A program made the position numbers and the translations under genes. 64,000 bases of DNA, from NCBI GenBank assembly GCA_029582155.1, contig CM055895.1, forward strand, positions 55,660,250 to 55,724,249. Reading direction: 5' to 3'. The stretch's first letter is position 1; the number at the start of each line of letters is the position of its first letter. The notes below the pieces were generated by a model. It was not told where the DNA came from. It did not search any database and saw only the letters and a list, made by a program, of their open reading frames with translations. Below, in pieces: positions 1 through 12,690 of the stretch. The DNA is from Panopea generosa (lineage: Eukaryota; Mollusca; Bivalvia; Adapedonta; Hiatellidae).

Positions 1-480
1 GAACGATTTCCATCGATTGAAATTTTTAGAAATTAAATTGCCAGACTCGTGTTATGTTGCCACAGTTTAATGATGGCGTGCAAGTCCTTGCACATAGTGT
101 ACAAGGTATTTATACATTGAAGTCATTGTTAATTCATCACAGAGAAAACCTAAACCAATATAAAGATACCCTAACTTAAATCACGTGTTCATTTAAAGGT
201 GAATTTATTTAAAAAGGAAAAACACTCGCTCTGAACATGAACAAGATCTTTTCAAGTTCAGTTGTACGTAACAACACTGTACAAAACAGCAAGCGATGTA
301 GGCGGGCACGGTGATCTCTCTTTCAAAGATGAAAACTACTACAGAATGAATGACCGAGGAGCTTAGCGGAGATAAGGATAATGTAGATGACTGTGAAGCG
401 GAATTAATCATGATGATACTAAATGGTTTAGTATGTGTGTGTAGGTCAATATCGAGTATCATTCAATTTAAATATATTTA
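1..480. other. No recognised feature
   Basis: AT-rich sequence. I see no exon, RNA gene or repeat I can name. Confidence 0.5.
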
Positions 481-668
481 TTTTACATCGATTGTGAAAC
501 AAGTTCTTACAACTTAGACAAAACACTTTTGAAGTATTCCCGGGATAAAACCAATACTAAACTTATCCCGTTTACATGTCTTGCTCAAGGACGCCACGTA
601 TAGCCGTGTCGGGGGATCGAACCCACGACCCTCCGATCTTTGGTCTGATGCTCTATCACAGAAACATG
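481..668 (-). mobile_element. tRNA-derived SINE (family G), copy 1
   Basis: On the - strand: GATAGAGCATCAGACCAAAG, GTGGGTTCGATCCCC, GGCGTCCTTGAGCAAGACAT, and the tail AAGAACTTGTTTCACAATCG with ATGTAAAATAAAT. Confidence 0.85.
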
Positions 669-669
669 C

Positions 670-3160
670 GTTCCACTTCGACACTTCGATATAACTGGTA
701 TCTTTAATGACACAAAAACGACACCGAAACCTAGTATATAGCATGTACTGACAAATTCGTTTTACATAGTCTTAATGTAAACTCCAACAAAACTAAAAAC
801 TGTTTATATATAAGGATAATCCAAATAAAACATTTATAACCGCAATGCAAAAAAGAAAGAAAAATATATCAAGTCCAACAGGTGACGAATCGTGCAATGG
901 ACACATGGATCACAACAGTATAAACATAACAAACCTATAGAATAACCATAACATGTACAATACATACATACAGAATAACTGATAACGGGAGTAACTGACT
1001 AAGACCAGTCAGTAGCCAAGCCGCTACAGAGGAACTCAACACTGGTTAACGGATGCACCCAACCTCACTGTTTCATTCCGGCGTCACATCATCATAGAAC
1101 ATCAAACAGCACAAATACAAATAACCCCGCCAGAATTTACGTAAAACACAGAAATGCTCAGGTACATATGTGTATATATACTGAACGGGACAGCTAACCC
1201 GCCACTTTTGACTATCGAGTGAAAACTGATTTGGCTACGCATTTCAATACTTATGAAAGTATTGAAATTACAGTTAACTTCAAGAATACAGACTTAAACA
1301 TTGTTACCCGTAGGGTTCTTCCTTATTTAGGTCCATATTTCGAGGAAATTGCTTTGATGCTTTTTGAGAAAATACATAAACTATCAGGTAAAAACATAAA
1401 CCCAAAATGTTAGGTGTGGGTCAGCTTTTCTGTTCAGAATATGAGTCGATGATTCTACAGAAGTCAGCGCAGCAAGAGACTGGTAATTACGAGTACGACA
1501 ACATAAGTAGATAACAAACGCATATTGGCAATTGGAACAAATGTTTAAGCATTTGTGCCCGTTTTCGTCCATCCCATAATAATTTAGTAAGTCTCGAACG
1601 CACTAACGTTCATAGGATCGGTGGCGAATACCAAATGTATGATATGTTTCAATTAAACATGAAAACAATACCAAAATAATAGGCGTCCGAAATGTTAATG
1701 TATACTTAATTAACTGAATGAAAACTAAAACCATACGTGTTCACGTTTCTTAAACACCGTATCAATTAAACTGGGCCGTTTGAAGGAAATGCCGATATCT
1801 AAAACACAAGTTAATATTATCTAAAGAGTAAAACAGATAACACTATTGTTTGAATTTGTTCAATATGATTGACAGCTATTGACGGAGACAAAGGATCGCA
1901 AACAGAAAAAGCACGTGTTGGTGGCAATTGGCGTTAAGGACAATCTGGCTGGATTAAAGTATGCGATAAAACATTACCTACTGGAATACCATGAACACGA
2001 TACGTTGTTGAATTTAACAGCAGGTATGTCAAACGTATAAAGACAAACACTGAAGATAAAACAATCGAAATCTCAGGATTTTATGATTCTAACTTTGTTT
2101 TAATACATAACGCCGATGTGTACATATGATACAAGCATTCCTTTATACTTATATCTGGACATATTTTTACACTAAAATTGGCCAGTAAGAATGAATAGAT
2201 ATGGTTTTGTTTATGATAGTATTGAATAGTAGAAAATAAAATAATTCAGTGACTTCAATAGTTCCACTTATTGAAAATGGGGATATTTGATATGTCGGAC
2301 TTTAAAAATCGTGGCACTTGCTACCATGGAGTTGTATCTCTATATAATTCCCTGTTGTAACTTTTTCATATACATACCGAGGCACGCTATAAATACTTTG
2401 AATGTCGTGTTTCAGATTAATTTTTGTTGTATTTTTTTAATCAACAAACATGATTGTTTTCAGACTGGTTCACGACATGTGTCATCCTGAAAGTTTAATC
2501 CTAACACGACATCGATAACATTTCGTTACACAAAACGGTAACCATTCGCATAACAACAACAAGCAGAAGTCACAGTGGCATGGCATTTGTTATTTGGGAC
2601 ACAGGCCTTGGACACAATAAAAACAACAACACAAAACAAGCACTTGACTGACATAGATCATATGAATAAAAACATTATGCATTGTCGACAAATGAACAAT
2701 TACAATGAAAACAAACCATAGTGACTGGCAGTAAATCGTTTCAAACAATTTCAACTCTAGCACTATTACTTTAACACATACAGTAGTAACCTGACGACAC
2801 TTGATCACGTGACGGAAAATATAACTTGTTTCGTCTGTTCGTGTGATTAACTGACTTGCTTACTCATGTATGTTATCTATGAATTAAAAAGAGACACCTT
2901 TAAGATCACTGTCGAACTTGCGTGGTATGAATGGAAATAACAATACATTAGGAATACTTCGGTAAAAGCGGGTAAGTGATATGGCAGCCGACATAGCTAA
3001 TAACGATTGAGTGCATTCGTTGACTTTACAATTGGACTTTAATCCATTAAGTCAGTGCGTATACATGTATAAATTTAGAGTGTTGAAATATCTTCTCTTA
3101 AAAAAAAAAGAACATCGAGAGCTTAATGCAAAACTACGGTATCTATATCAGTTTAGTTTA
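670..3160. other. No recognised feature
   Basis: Only short chance frames. No splice-consistent exons with recognisable protein similarity. Confidence 0.5.
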
Positions 3161-3164
3161 AACT

Positions 3165-3210
3165 TATTTTACTTCGATGGTGAAACATGTTCTTACAACT
3201 TAGACTAATC
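3165..3210 (-). mobile_element. Family G SINE, tail fragment
   Basis: On the - strand: GTCTAAGTTGTAAGAACATG, then TTTCACCATCGAAGTAAAAT, matching only the 3' tail of the family. Confidence 0.6.
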
Positions 3211-3937
3211 ATGCTAGAAGTCACTATATCATTTGTCTGTATCGTTTTAGACTAGTTTTGCACTAAGTCTGTCTTTGGTAATCGATAATCTTCTGACGCA
3301 TTTGCTTGTCCCAAGAAGTAAGCCATATTTTATTTCCAACATCTACCAAGAAGTCATGTTTTATATTTCGAATCTGATGTTGGAAGATCTTGTGGCCGAT
3401 CCTCACTTCTGTATTATAAATAAAAATTAGATATGTTTAAACCAAAAGACGCTAAGTCCATATGAAAGAAGAAGGCGTTTGGTACAGTTTTGTGCTAATG
3501 GTGCGATATAATGCTCATTATCCAAAAAGCGAAAAATCCGACCCAGGTCAATTTTAAAATGTAAATAACAACTCATTTATTTAATAAAATCACATATATA
3601 AACGTCATAAATAGGTAAAAAGTAAAAATTGAAATACGTACAGAACACATTAAATATTAAAAAGTATTTTTATTTACCATGGTATATAAATATTTATAAT
3701 CGGATTTAACCAATAACCCATTCACCGTAGCACACCAATATATACATTAATACCCACCTATAGCAGAATATGAAAAAGGTACCCATTGAATACGGTGATG
3801 GCAGATTTGTTTTGTCGACAAAATGTGAACCAAATCATTTATTTGAATAGAAGTTACCGTCGATGTTTGTGTGTTGATTTATCAGTTACGATAAACAAAA
3901 TTGCTGCTTATTGATATATTTGAACAGAAGTGCCTAT

Positions 3938-3941
<4 letters not shown>

Positions 3942-3970
<29 letters not shown>
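3942..3970. repeat. (TA)n microsatellite
   Basis: An uninterrupted TA run of about 28 bases. Confidence 0.95.
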
Positions 3971-3972
<2 letters not shown>

Positions 3973-4362
3973 TAAGTGCACTGAACTGAAGACAGTGTGC
4001 GTGCGTCTATATGTCAACGAGACATGAATAGATAGTTTTCTTAATGACATTTAAAGTGTCATTATACATTTATACAGTTTTGACCTTAATACTTATCCTT
4101 TTTCATAGACCGTATATATGAACAGAGATCTTAGTTTTAATGGCAAATTTATCGCAATTTTAGCATTAGACATACACCAAAACACACATAATGCAAGTGA
4201 ACGTTCAAAATTGCTTAACTGTTTTTTTTAAATAGTCGAAATCACAAATATAGAATAATATAAAATAATAATAATGAATTTTATTATCCTGTCTATAACG
4301 TCTATGTCGATGTTTCGTTTCAATACCTATGTATCACATTAACTTAGTTGTGTACATTTTTA

Positions 4363-4572
4363 ACACATTTCAGGTATATAATGGTATATGCAGTTTTATT
4401 GGTAGAGGACGACCTCAGAATGAATCTGAGTAGAATCCCCGTCATTCGGCAAGTAACTGGCAAACTTCTTACATGATTTTGGACCGAGCGGGACTCGAAC
4501 CAACGACCTCAGCGGTGAGGGGTTACTGATATAGAAACGACGCATTGGGCCACTCGGCCATGGAGGACCCAA
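4363..4572 (-). mobile_element. tRNA-Leu-derived SINE (family L), copy 1
   Basis: On the - strand: head CCATGGCCGAGTGGCC, a B-box-like GGTTCGAGTCC, then body TTTGCCAGTTACTTGCCGAA, CTACTCAGATTCATTCTGAG, and tail ACTGCATATACCATTATATA. The head resembles class II tRNA-Leu (GGCCGAGTGGTC with a long variable arm). Confidence 0.85.
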
Positions 4573-4753
4573 GGTAGTTACCAAAGTATGTATTTCACAT
4601 AATTTACAGATGGAATACAAACTCACTAACGTTCATGAAGTTGCCCTAAATGCTGTTAATTCACAACGCTGAAACTGTGTGCCACATAGGCTATAAATGG
4701 TGGTTTATCAGAAGATATAGTGGGACTTTTAAAAAAAAAAGTTGTTTAACATA

Positions 4754-5020
4754 TCGAACCATGGACCATAGTAACAAGGGAAATTTATTGCAGGCAGCGG
4801 GTATGATCAGACAGATATTTATGGTCGAACCATGGGCAACAGGTACGGAGGGACAGGTGTTGCAGACGACAGCGGGTAAGACCAGACATATGTCTATGGT
4901 CGAACCATGGACCATAGTAACAGGTATTGCAGACGACAGCGGGTAAGACCAGACATATGTCTATGGTCGAACCATGGACCATAGTAACGGGGGGCAGCTA
5001 TTGTAGAAGACAGCGGGTCT
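4754..5020. repeat. Short tandem repeat of about 67-86 bp, three to four copies
   Basis: The words CAGCGGGTAAGACCAGACAT, ATGTCTATGGTCGAACCATG and GACCATAGTAACAGG recur. The last two full units are nearly identical. The ATGGTCGAACCATG core is a near-palindrome. Confidence 0.88.
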
Positions 5021-5654
5021 GGACCTTGCTTGTAACTACATCAGTAGGCGTTATTATATACTTCTCCTAAACGATTTTATTTTTGTACCGTTACTTGTGC
5101 CCCTGTGCCAATAATACATTTATGATATAAATATATTTTCTTTTATATTGATAAAACTCGGTTGAATGTGATATTATAAAGATTAATTTGGCTTTTGAAA
5201 TAAAATGTCTACTTTGTCGATAACAGGTTGATATGCTGAAGGACTTGGCCAATATTTAAATAAAACATTAAGGACCCCATTCACGATAAGTGGATAGTTT
5301 GCTGTTGTGTACAGTTTGATTTTCTTATTAAAGTTATTTGTCAACGGAATGTGTTTCTGTATTGAATATGCATAACCATTATCCAGGCTTTGTGAATTTT
5401 TCCATTTAACACTTTTTTCTTAAATATTAAGGTAAACATAGTTGAAGGTGGTATTACAATTGCTATTGTAAATGCGGAGGTACTAAACATTCTGCGGGAC
5501 ATCAATTATATAAAAATGCATTTGATGACGGTTAGTTATAAGACATGCTTATTGAAAATAGATTTATATGTTACCAATGACTATACGCCATTCGTGTATA
5601 GAGTTATAAACAGAGCATAAATATATAAATGAACTTAGAGTACTGATCGTACTT
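5021..5654. other. No recognised feature
   Basis: AT-rich spacer between a small tandem repeat and a SINE. Confidence 0.5.
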
Positions 5655-5845
5655 GTGGAGCGTGTGGTACAATGGTAGAGCATCGGACCAAAGGTCGGTG
5701 GATCATGGGTTCGATCCTCCGCCACAGCTATGTGTGGTGTCCTTGTCCTCATGTGCTTAGTACTGGTTCCACCCAGGAAGACATCGAGCTTGATTTGTCT
5801 AAGTTGTAATCACTTGTTTCACAATCGATGTAAAATAAATAAGTC
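5655..5845 (+). mobile_element. Family G tRNA-derived SINE, copy 2
   Basis: GGTACAATGGTAGAGCATCG (A box), GGGTTCGATCC (B box), GTGGTGTCCTTG, GCTTAGTACTGGTTCCACCC, and the tail CACTTGTTTCACAATCGATG with TAAAATAAAT. The tRNA-like head lacks proper stem pairing for a functional tRNA and is fused to the SINE body. Confidence 0.9.
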
Positions 5846-6062
5846 ACAAGTTACAAAATCCTAAACATACAGTTCAACAAAACTGCGGTCGATGAACATT
5901 CAAACTAAATGACAATATATATACACGACCAGACCAAGTTTAAACAATGTAAAGCTTTACACTGCACAACCAATCAGATTGGTTGACGTTTAAACCGGCC
6001 AGAGCTAACTTATAGTAAGTGAGTTTGCCTGTTTCTCGGTGTCAAACAGGTTTTACTCAGAT

Positions 6063-6395
6063 TTGAACACTGAAATGAACACCAAGAAACATGCATGGGA
6101 AACACTGAGATGAACACCACGAAACATGCATGTGAAAAACCCTGAGATGAACACCGCGAAACATGCATGGGAAACACTGAGATGAACACCGCGAATCATG
6201 CATTGGAAACACTAAGATGAACACCAAGAAACATGAATGGGAAACACTGAGATGAACATCACGAAACAAGCATATGAAACACTGAGATGAACACCGCGAA
6301 TCATGCATGGGAAACACTGAGATGAACACTGCGAATCATGCATGGGAAACACTGAGATGAACACCAAGATACATGCATGGGAAACACTGGGATGA
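6063..6395. repeat. 35-bp minisatellite, about 9-10 copies
   Basis: Unit GAAACACTGAGATGAACACC plus GCGAATCATGCATGG. Copies differ mostly at the ACCAAG/ACCGCG/ACCACG position. Confidence 0.93.
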
Positions 6396-6399
6396 ACAA

Positions 6400-8820
6400 C
6401 ACCAGAAACCGTAATGGTATTGGCACACCACGTGTTTAAATGACGTTAACCCAATCCACCCATTCAATTGCATCAAGCACACTTGAATGTTAAATGAGCA
6501 ATATTTTGGCATACGGAGTGGTAAATACTGATTATGTAATTGTAGGTGTGTTGACAGCGGCAATAAATACACGTACTGCCTGCCTAGTTATGGCATAAAC
6601 AGATACTCAGTTTTATTGCATGTTATGCAAACTGCATTTTCAATTTATTTTATACGAGTGTAATTTAAAAGGTATTAACACGACTACAGCTGTTTAGGTC
6701 TATAATGAATGCAGACGCACGAACGGGGATGCCAATCACTTAACCCGTTATTTTTAGCGTATAGTGTCACGTGAATATTATTTAACTGTTATAAATTATG
6801 TATTGTCTGTTCACGTTAATTCAAGTTAAAGTTATTAAATGGCAGTTTATTTAAACATATTACCAGGAGGAAATGTTAGTACAACAAAAGTGTCATAACA
6901 TACTAGGTATTACTATAGAAATCATTGGTTTATATAATAATTGGTTCATAACGCAATGTTTACTAGTAAAAACACTGTAAGGTGTATATGATCTATGTGT
7001 TTTGTGCAAGCATATGTATTATAGCACATTTAGTCCATATATAGAGAAAATGACACGTGGCACAGAAGGTCCATTATATATGTAGAAGTTATAGTCCTGG
7101 TTCTGATAATAATAATGAAGCATCCTTATCTGAACCGATTATCCATGGAATATACTCAGTTCATAGCCCATGACGCGCACACTGCGTTGTAGACCACAGC
7201 GTGGAGTAGAAAGACAGACCGAGCGTCAACATAAACACACTAGTATATAAAATCATATCTAGTTAGATAAGTCTATGGTTTACTTCTTTACTAGGACAAA
7301 GTAGTATATTTCCTTCTTTACTGAACAATGGAATGATGATCGTCTACTAAGCTCTCATTAACCACGCCCCATTCTACCGTTCTTAAGTTTAGAAACTTGA
7401 AACAAGAAGTATGGGTTATATCAATATTTACACTTGATGCTTACATTTCTCCGGCTCTTCTCTACCAAAGCATTGACTTCGGATAACTTTTAGAAGAGAG
7501 GTTTCTTAAAAAAATCTATACTTTGATATGGACGGTAGGGGACTAATGATATACCGTTTGATTGTATTGTATAGTGTCACACTCACTGACTTTATATATT
7601 TGCAATTCAAACTTCAGATTTGAGTGTTTTGTACTCGAGGTAAAAGCAGTTTGCGCTCCAAGTTCATATTTCATATCCATGTTTTAGTCACAGTTATCAA
7701 AACATGTTCAAGTTTTACACCTCATGCAAAGGCGCCATTTGGCAACCAATCACTGTCAAGGTCACTTTAGTGTATTTATATAGAACATCTTATCACATGT
7801 CATAAATACGAGTTCTTTGATTTTAAAGATAGACCTTCTTAGCGGGTAGCAACAAAACTGATAAGCCTTAGTAATTAAATGATATATGTGTGTACTTTTT
7901 TTCAGTGGCATAAGCATAACTACAAATATGGAGTACAGTAAGGTTTATAAGACTATATAATCTATAACGTGTGGTTATTAACGTAATTTGGCCGTTATAC
8001 GTCTCGCACACTAATTAATTTTGCATATAGAGAAATGCACTTCTGGGACACTGAACACATTGACAATGGTTCTTAATGTGTCTTGTTTCCATAGATGGTC
8101 ATCTGTTTGTTCAAATATGCAGGGGGGGATGGGGTTGACCAGGTTGCTTTTTCACAAGTTGGATGGTTGAATGACACCCCTTCATTTTTAAAAAAAATTG
8201 CCCATTTGTTGCCGTTTACCACAACCATCCTTAAACTGTTATATCTTCACCCATCAGTAGCCAATTTCATCCAAATTTTGGCAGAAATTATGAAAATTTT
8301 CCAACGTTCTCATATGTACAAAGACATATGACCGTTTTATGAATTTCAACAATAGATATGCCCTACCGATTTACACAGCTCGACTTTTTTGGGTGCAATA
8401 ATCTTGCTTCCGTCACTAAAATGGTGGCGTAATTGATAAGGTAGACCGTAAATAAGAATCACATCGTTTGACTCTCGCTATGTAAATTCTTGTTTAAATA
8501 TTATTTAAGTGATAATAAAATGACCCAAAGAGAGATGGGTAAAAAAATCCATCAAGTTTAAGGCTGAACTCTTTTCAGTGGTCATAAATTACCGCTTATA
8601 ACTATTTTAACAAAATATTGATAACACATTTATTACTTACAGTCAATCATAACAGCATTTTATTATTTAAAATTGATGTGACGAAGCGGGAAGAGCTAGG
8701 TTGAGAGCATCCGTATATATTAAGTTAAAACCCGTCAGTGGCGGTTTTGCCGCTGATCGTTCCAAGGGCGGTAACTCCTATTGTCACTGCTTCTGTGCTG
8801 TATCTATCATGTGTATTATA
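6400..8820. other. No recognised feature
   Basis: A 78-codon frame at 8095-8331 follows an acceptor-like TGTTTCCATAG but shows no recognisable similarity. It is not called. Confidence 0.45.
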
Positions 8821-8824
8821 TGTA

Positions 8825-8998
8825 CAGTCAAACCTGCCTTTAGTGGTCATTGAAGGGAAAGAACAAAGGTCGCCTTTTAAGACAGGTTGTTGCTAAATAC
8901 AGGTTAATTTTCTCAAAAAGAATAGAATTGAGAAATAACAAATTTTGCTCCTTAAGAAAAGTGGCTGCTCAGTAGAGGTGACCGCCTAGACAGGTTTG
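8825..8998 (+). mobile_element. Small terminal-inverted-repeat element (CAGTCAAACCTG family), copy 1
   Basis: Starts CAGTCAAACCTG after a TA and ends GACCGCCTAGACAGGTTTG, giving imperfect inverted ends. It also has internal matches such as TTTTAAGACAGGTTGTTGC. It aligns over its whole length with the reverse complement of 59241-59417. Confidence 0.65.
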
Positions 8999-8999
8999 T

Positions 9000-9745
9000 G
9001 ATGCTGTGGTAATAAATTTTTGCGTCATCGTAGATTCGGCACTTTATCCATTTATTAACCACCGGACAGGTCTTTAGATAACTTTTGACTTCGACTAGGA
9101 TAACAAAGCCAATTAGGGCTTAATAGTTCCCCGGCACTTAAGAAGTGATGTGTGTTCTTTGAATGCAACGTCTCCTGTTCAACTTTTTTTTGACGATTGT
9201 TAAATGTTTTGAAATTGTAGTAGTAGTTGTACAATATTACTACTTATTACGTAATTGTGATGTCATTTTATACCGTGACGTTCTGTGAATGTGCAGGCAG
9301 TGATGCGCATGTTGTCAACGCAGGGCTAGATTCTTTTTTTATTAAAAAAAGAACAAATGGATGCATATTGCACGGATTAGTTAAATATACAACTATTTAC
9401 ACACTAAAGCCAATGATAGGCGACGTGGCGATATTACATGTATATTGTTCACATAACTGCAATAATAAAATGCCATTCTACCTGCCATATATTTTGTCTT
9501 TTTAGTTGTTTTATAGAATCAATGTATCGATTTGTTAAAAATGCGATAATATAGACTGAGTTATTTCTATTCACGAGCGTTGTGTTGGTGTTTTCAGATT
9601 TGTTCTATCTAAGTGACCGGTCAGTCACACTGGACTCTACAAATGAAGCTAATGATGTTCTAACAATACAAGACAACAAAGTAAGAAATTTAATATCGAA
9701 GTTGTATACAAAAACATAAGATTTTATTCGTGTGTACAACTTACA
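9000..9745. other. No recognised feature
   Basis: AT-rich; a 92-codon frame at 9227-9505 has no recognisable motif. Confidence 0.45.
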
Positions 9746-9749
9746 ACAA

Positions 9750-9900
9750 TAAAATATTGGAGGATAATGGGTTCGAGCCCTCGATATGGGTGGTGTCCTT
9801 AAGCAAGACATTTTATTGGGCCATGCTACCCAGGAAGATTTCAAGAGTGATTTGTTTGATATGTAAGAATTTGTTTCACGATCGATATAAAACAAACATG
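9750..9900 (+). mobile_element. Family G SINE, 5'-degenerate copy 3
   Basis: The B box GGGTTCGAGCCC, GGTGTCCTTAAGCAAGACAT, CTACCCAGGAAGATTTCAAG, and the tail TTTGTTTCACGATCGATATA. The head upstream of the B box has decayed. Confidence 0.75.
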
Positions 9901-9904
9901 TAGA

Positions 9905-12690
9905 AATATGTACACCAGTGAAAACTGCCTAAGCAGAAAATTTGTAAATTGTGGTCATCACACGACTTTCCATTCTAATAGAGAGGGAGAAAGGGGGCAC
10001 CGTTTGATCAATCCAATATAACACGTGCAACTGTTGCATTTCCTTAAAAATACCAAGTGTCAACAGAGGCCGTCTTTCTTATATTTACATACGCCGAAGA
10101 CTGCAAATATTACCGACTTCGCTCATGATTGACGGGCTCACACCGGAGCGATATCGTTGCGTATATACATTTCTCTATCTTAAAACTCGATAAGCTAAAT
10201 ATTAGTTAATATGCTTAAAGCAAGTTGGATTAGCGACATTTAAATGGTGGACTTGAATTTCAGTTCGTCGTATTGAATTGTTTAACCAATATATCGTACA
10301 TGGAGATATAACAATGATAAAATTCAGGTTTTTGTTACACCTTTATAATAGCCCGAATACTATTATCTCTAGATATAGACGACCTTGTTTATTGAAAAGG
10401 TTTTGCAATTTAATACGTTTATATGTTTGTGTGTGTGTTTGTGTATGTGTGTGTATAATTATTTATATATATATATATATATTTGTGTATTCAGATTGTT
10501 AATTAAATATATGTAGATTCGTCTTAAATGGAGTAAATACAGTTTCAACTGGTGTTGTGACATTACAAACTATGTTTATTTATCTAAACATTACTTTAAA
10601 CCACAATGCAATCTTAAATTAAATGTGTTCTGACAAAACAATACCTTAATACATTTGTATCAGTAATGGACTTCTTGGCTTACTAGTAAATAGCTATAGA
10701 TCAGTCAAGCCTACGTTAGCGACCACTATTTTATCAATAATATAGATTAAGGTTTTATTCAATATTTAAGTCACATCATGGTTAAAACACAGTATATACA
10801 TATAAAACACTCTTTACGTCTAACAAATAACCATGCTGTTCTTTACAAATAATTATAAGATACTATCATATGTAGATCGGCCAAATTTAATTAATTATAG
10901 TTGTTTAGCAGTTAATCACAGGTCCTTGTTTGTATCTGTAATCTTTTTTGGCTGTATATGGACAAAATATCAGATCTACGGTTTAATGTTAACCAATACC
11001 ACTTACGTTGTGTTTTCCTTTTAAACGGTTGCTTAATAAAAGTTTGGGGAAAATCACATATTTCAGGGTTAGATATTAGCGAGTTTCACAGTTTTTCACA
11101 GTTTATACACACACTTACTGAACACAATATTAATATCTAACATATTTAATGAGACGTTGATAATATCTAATTTAGATATTCAACCAAAAATGAGGAAAAT
11201 CGAATCATCTTGTTTATTTGATCCCTTTTATACCCGACGAATACTTTTGAACCTGTTAATACAGGGGCGTTAAGATAACAAACAAAGTTAAGACGAGCCT
11301 TTTATCGCCGAAGAATACGTCTTAGATACACAGTACAATACCAGGAATAAATGACAAAACTCTTACCTGAATGAAACCTTCCAAATTCAAATTAAACAGA
11401 AGAAGAAAAAGTCCGTCCAAAATGGGAAAAAGGCACAAATAGATAGCGGCGTATTGGTTTTAAACTATCTATCAAATCCCGATACCCGTTTTAATGGAGC
11501 GTTAAGCGGTGGTAACTAAGGACGCACTGCCGGCACGTCGACTGATTAATATAGCAGGCTTAACGATATACACACATGGGCAGATTATTTCATTAATCTG
11601 TGATATGGCTCTCGGTGGGTGAAAGAGAAGGAATTGAAATAGTACGGGGCTAATTGAACAATATACGGCGCAGATCAATTCTGCACTTTATGGACGTTAT
11701 GACAATTGGAAATCAATAGAATTAAAAGTTTGCTTCTATTATGTATGAAACGATAAGGATAACTGCCTTAAATCACAATAACAGTTCACGTTGGTTGATT
11801 AACTTCTTTAACCTCTGCAATATTGGATAGCATAAAAACTAAATAAAAAAAATACTAAAAATGCACAATATAAACTAGTAATTTGGCAGCAGTGAAACGC
11901 TTATACAAGTATATGTATATATTGGAAGGGATTTTATCATATAAATAACAGAAGGTGGATATATGAGATTTAAATTAAAATATGGTAAATGTACATGCAG
12001 TGTGCATGTAGAAACTATCCAATAAAAGAAATGAATGTCTGAGTAAACAGAATGTATAACAATGGCCGTTACTCTTGATAGATGATATCACATGGTCAGA
12101 CATAACCCCCTGAATAAACGAATTCTCAAACGTGCCATATACAGTCTAGACTGGCTGAACGACCCCATCTTTATATCGACACCCTGTCATATGCGACTGT
12201 AATGTATCCTGCCAACGAGTTTTAATATATAACGGGTCCTCAAGCGTGCAATGTATTACAATAAACGCTACTCTCTCGTTCACATGATAGATGGAATAAC
12301 ATAATATCAAAAGCAAAATAGTATATAGTAGTACAAAACAGTTGTATCGCCATGAATGTACACATTTGATGGTGTTGAAACAAATTAAGAACACATACGT
12401 ACGCAAACACGCTTGCACGAAGAAGCTGCCAGCTCTCATTTAAATTCAAGCAACATTACATATGGACTTTTCGGAAATAGGTAAGACGCATCAAAGCAGA
12501 CTAGTCACTAAGTTTCATTTTCATGAGAGGAAACCTTACAAAAATGTAACCAATAACGTTGAAGTAAAATAACCAATCAGAAATTGTATGTGTATCCTTA
12601 TCAACTTTTGTATTGACCCCCTTCGTTATGCATCAACTGTATAGTACAAACTATCTCACTTGGGCACATTGAAGAATTAAAAATTTTACA
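9905..12690. other. No recognised feature apart from a microsatellite
   Basis: Chance open frames only. The sequence immediately before the LINE may include its unrecognised 5' part. Confidence 0.45.
10425..10483. repeat. Compound (TG)n/(TA)n microsatellite
   Basis: TGTGTGTG runs followed by TATATATATATATATATA. Confidence 0.93.

Noticed and set aside
5660..5735. Functional tRNA gene
   Set aside because: A and B boxes are present but the stems do not pair and the sequence continues into a conserved SINE body. The same applies to the other tRNA-like heads.
6057..6572. Reverse-strand open frames rich in Met/His/Cys over the 35-bp minisatellite
   Set aside because: Repeat-derived chance frames with no start context, splice signals or similarity.
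8095..8331. Possible exon after TGTTTCCATAG
   Set aside because: No recognisable similarity, no partner exon, and the composition is no different from nearby noncoding sequence.
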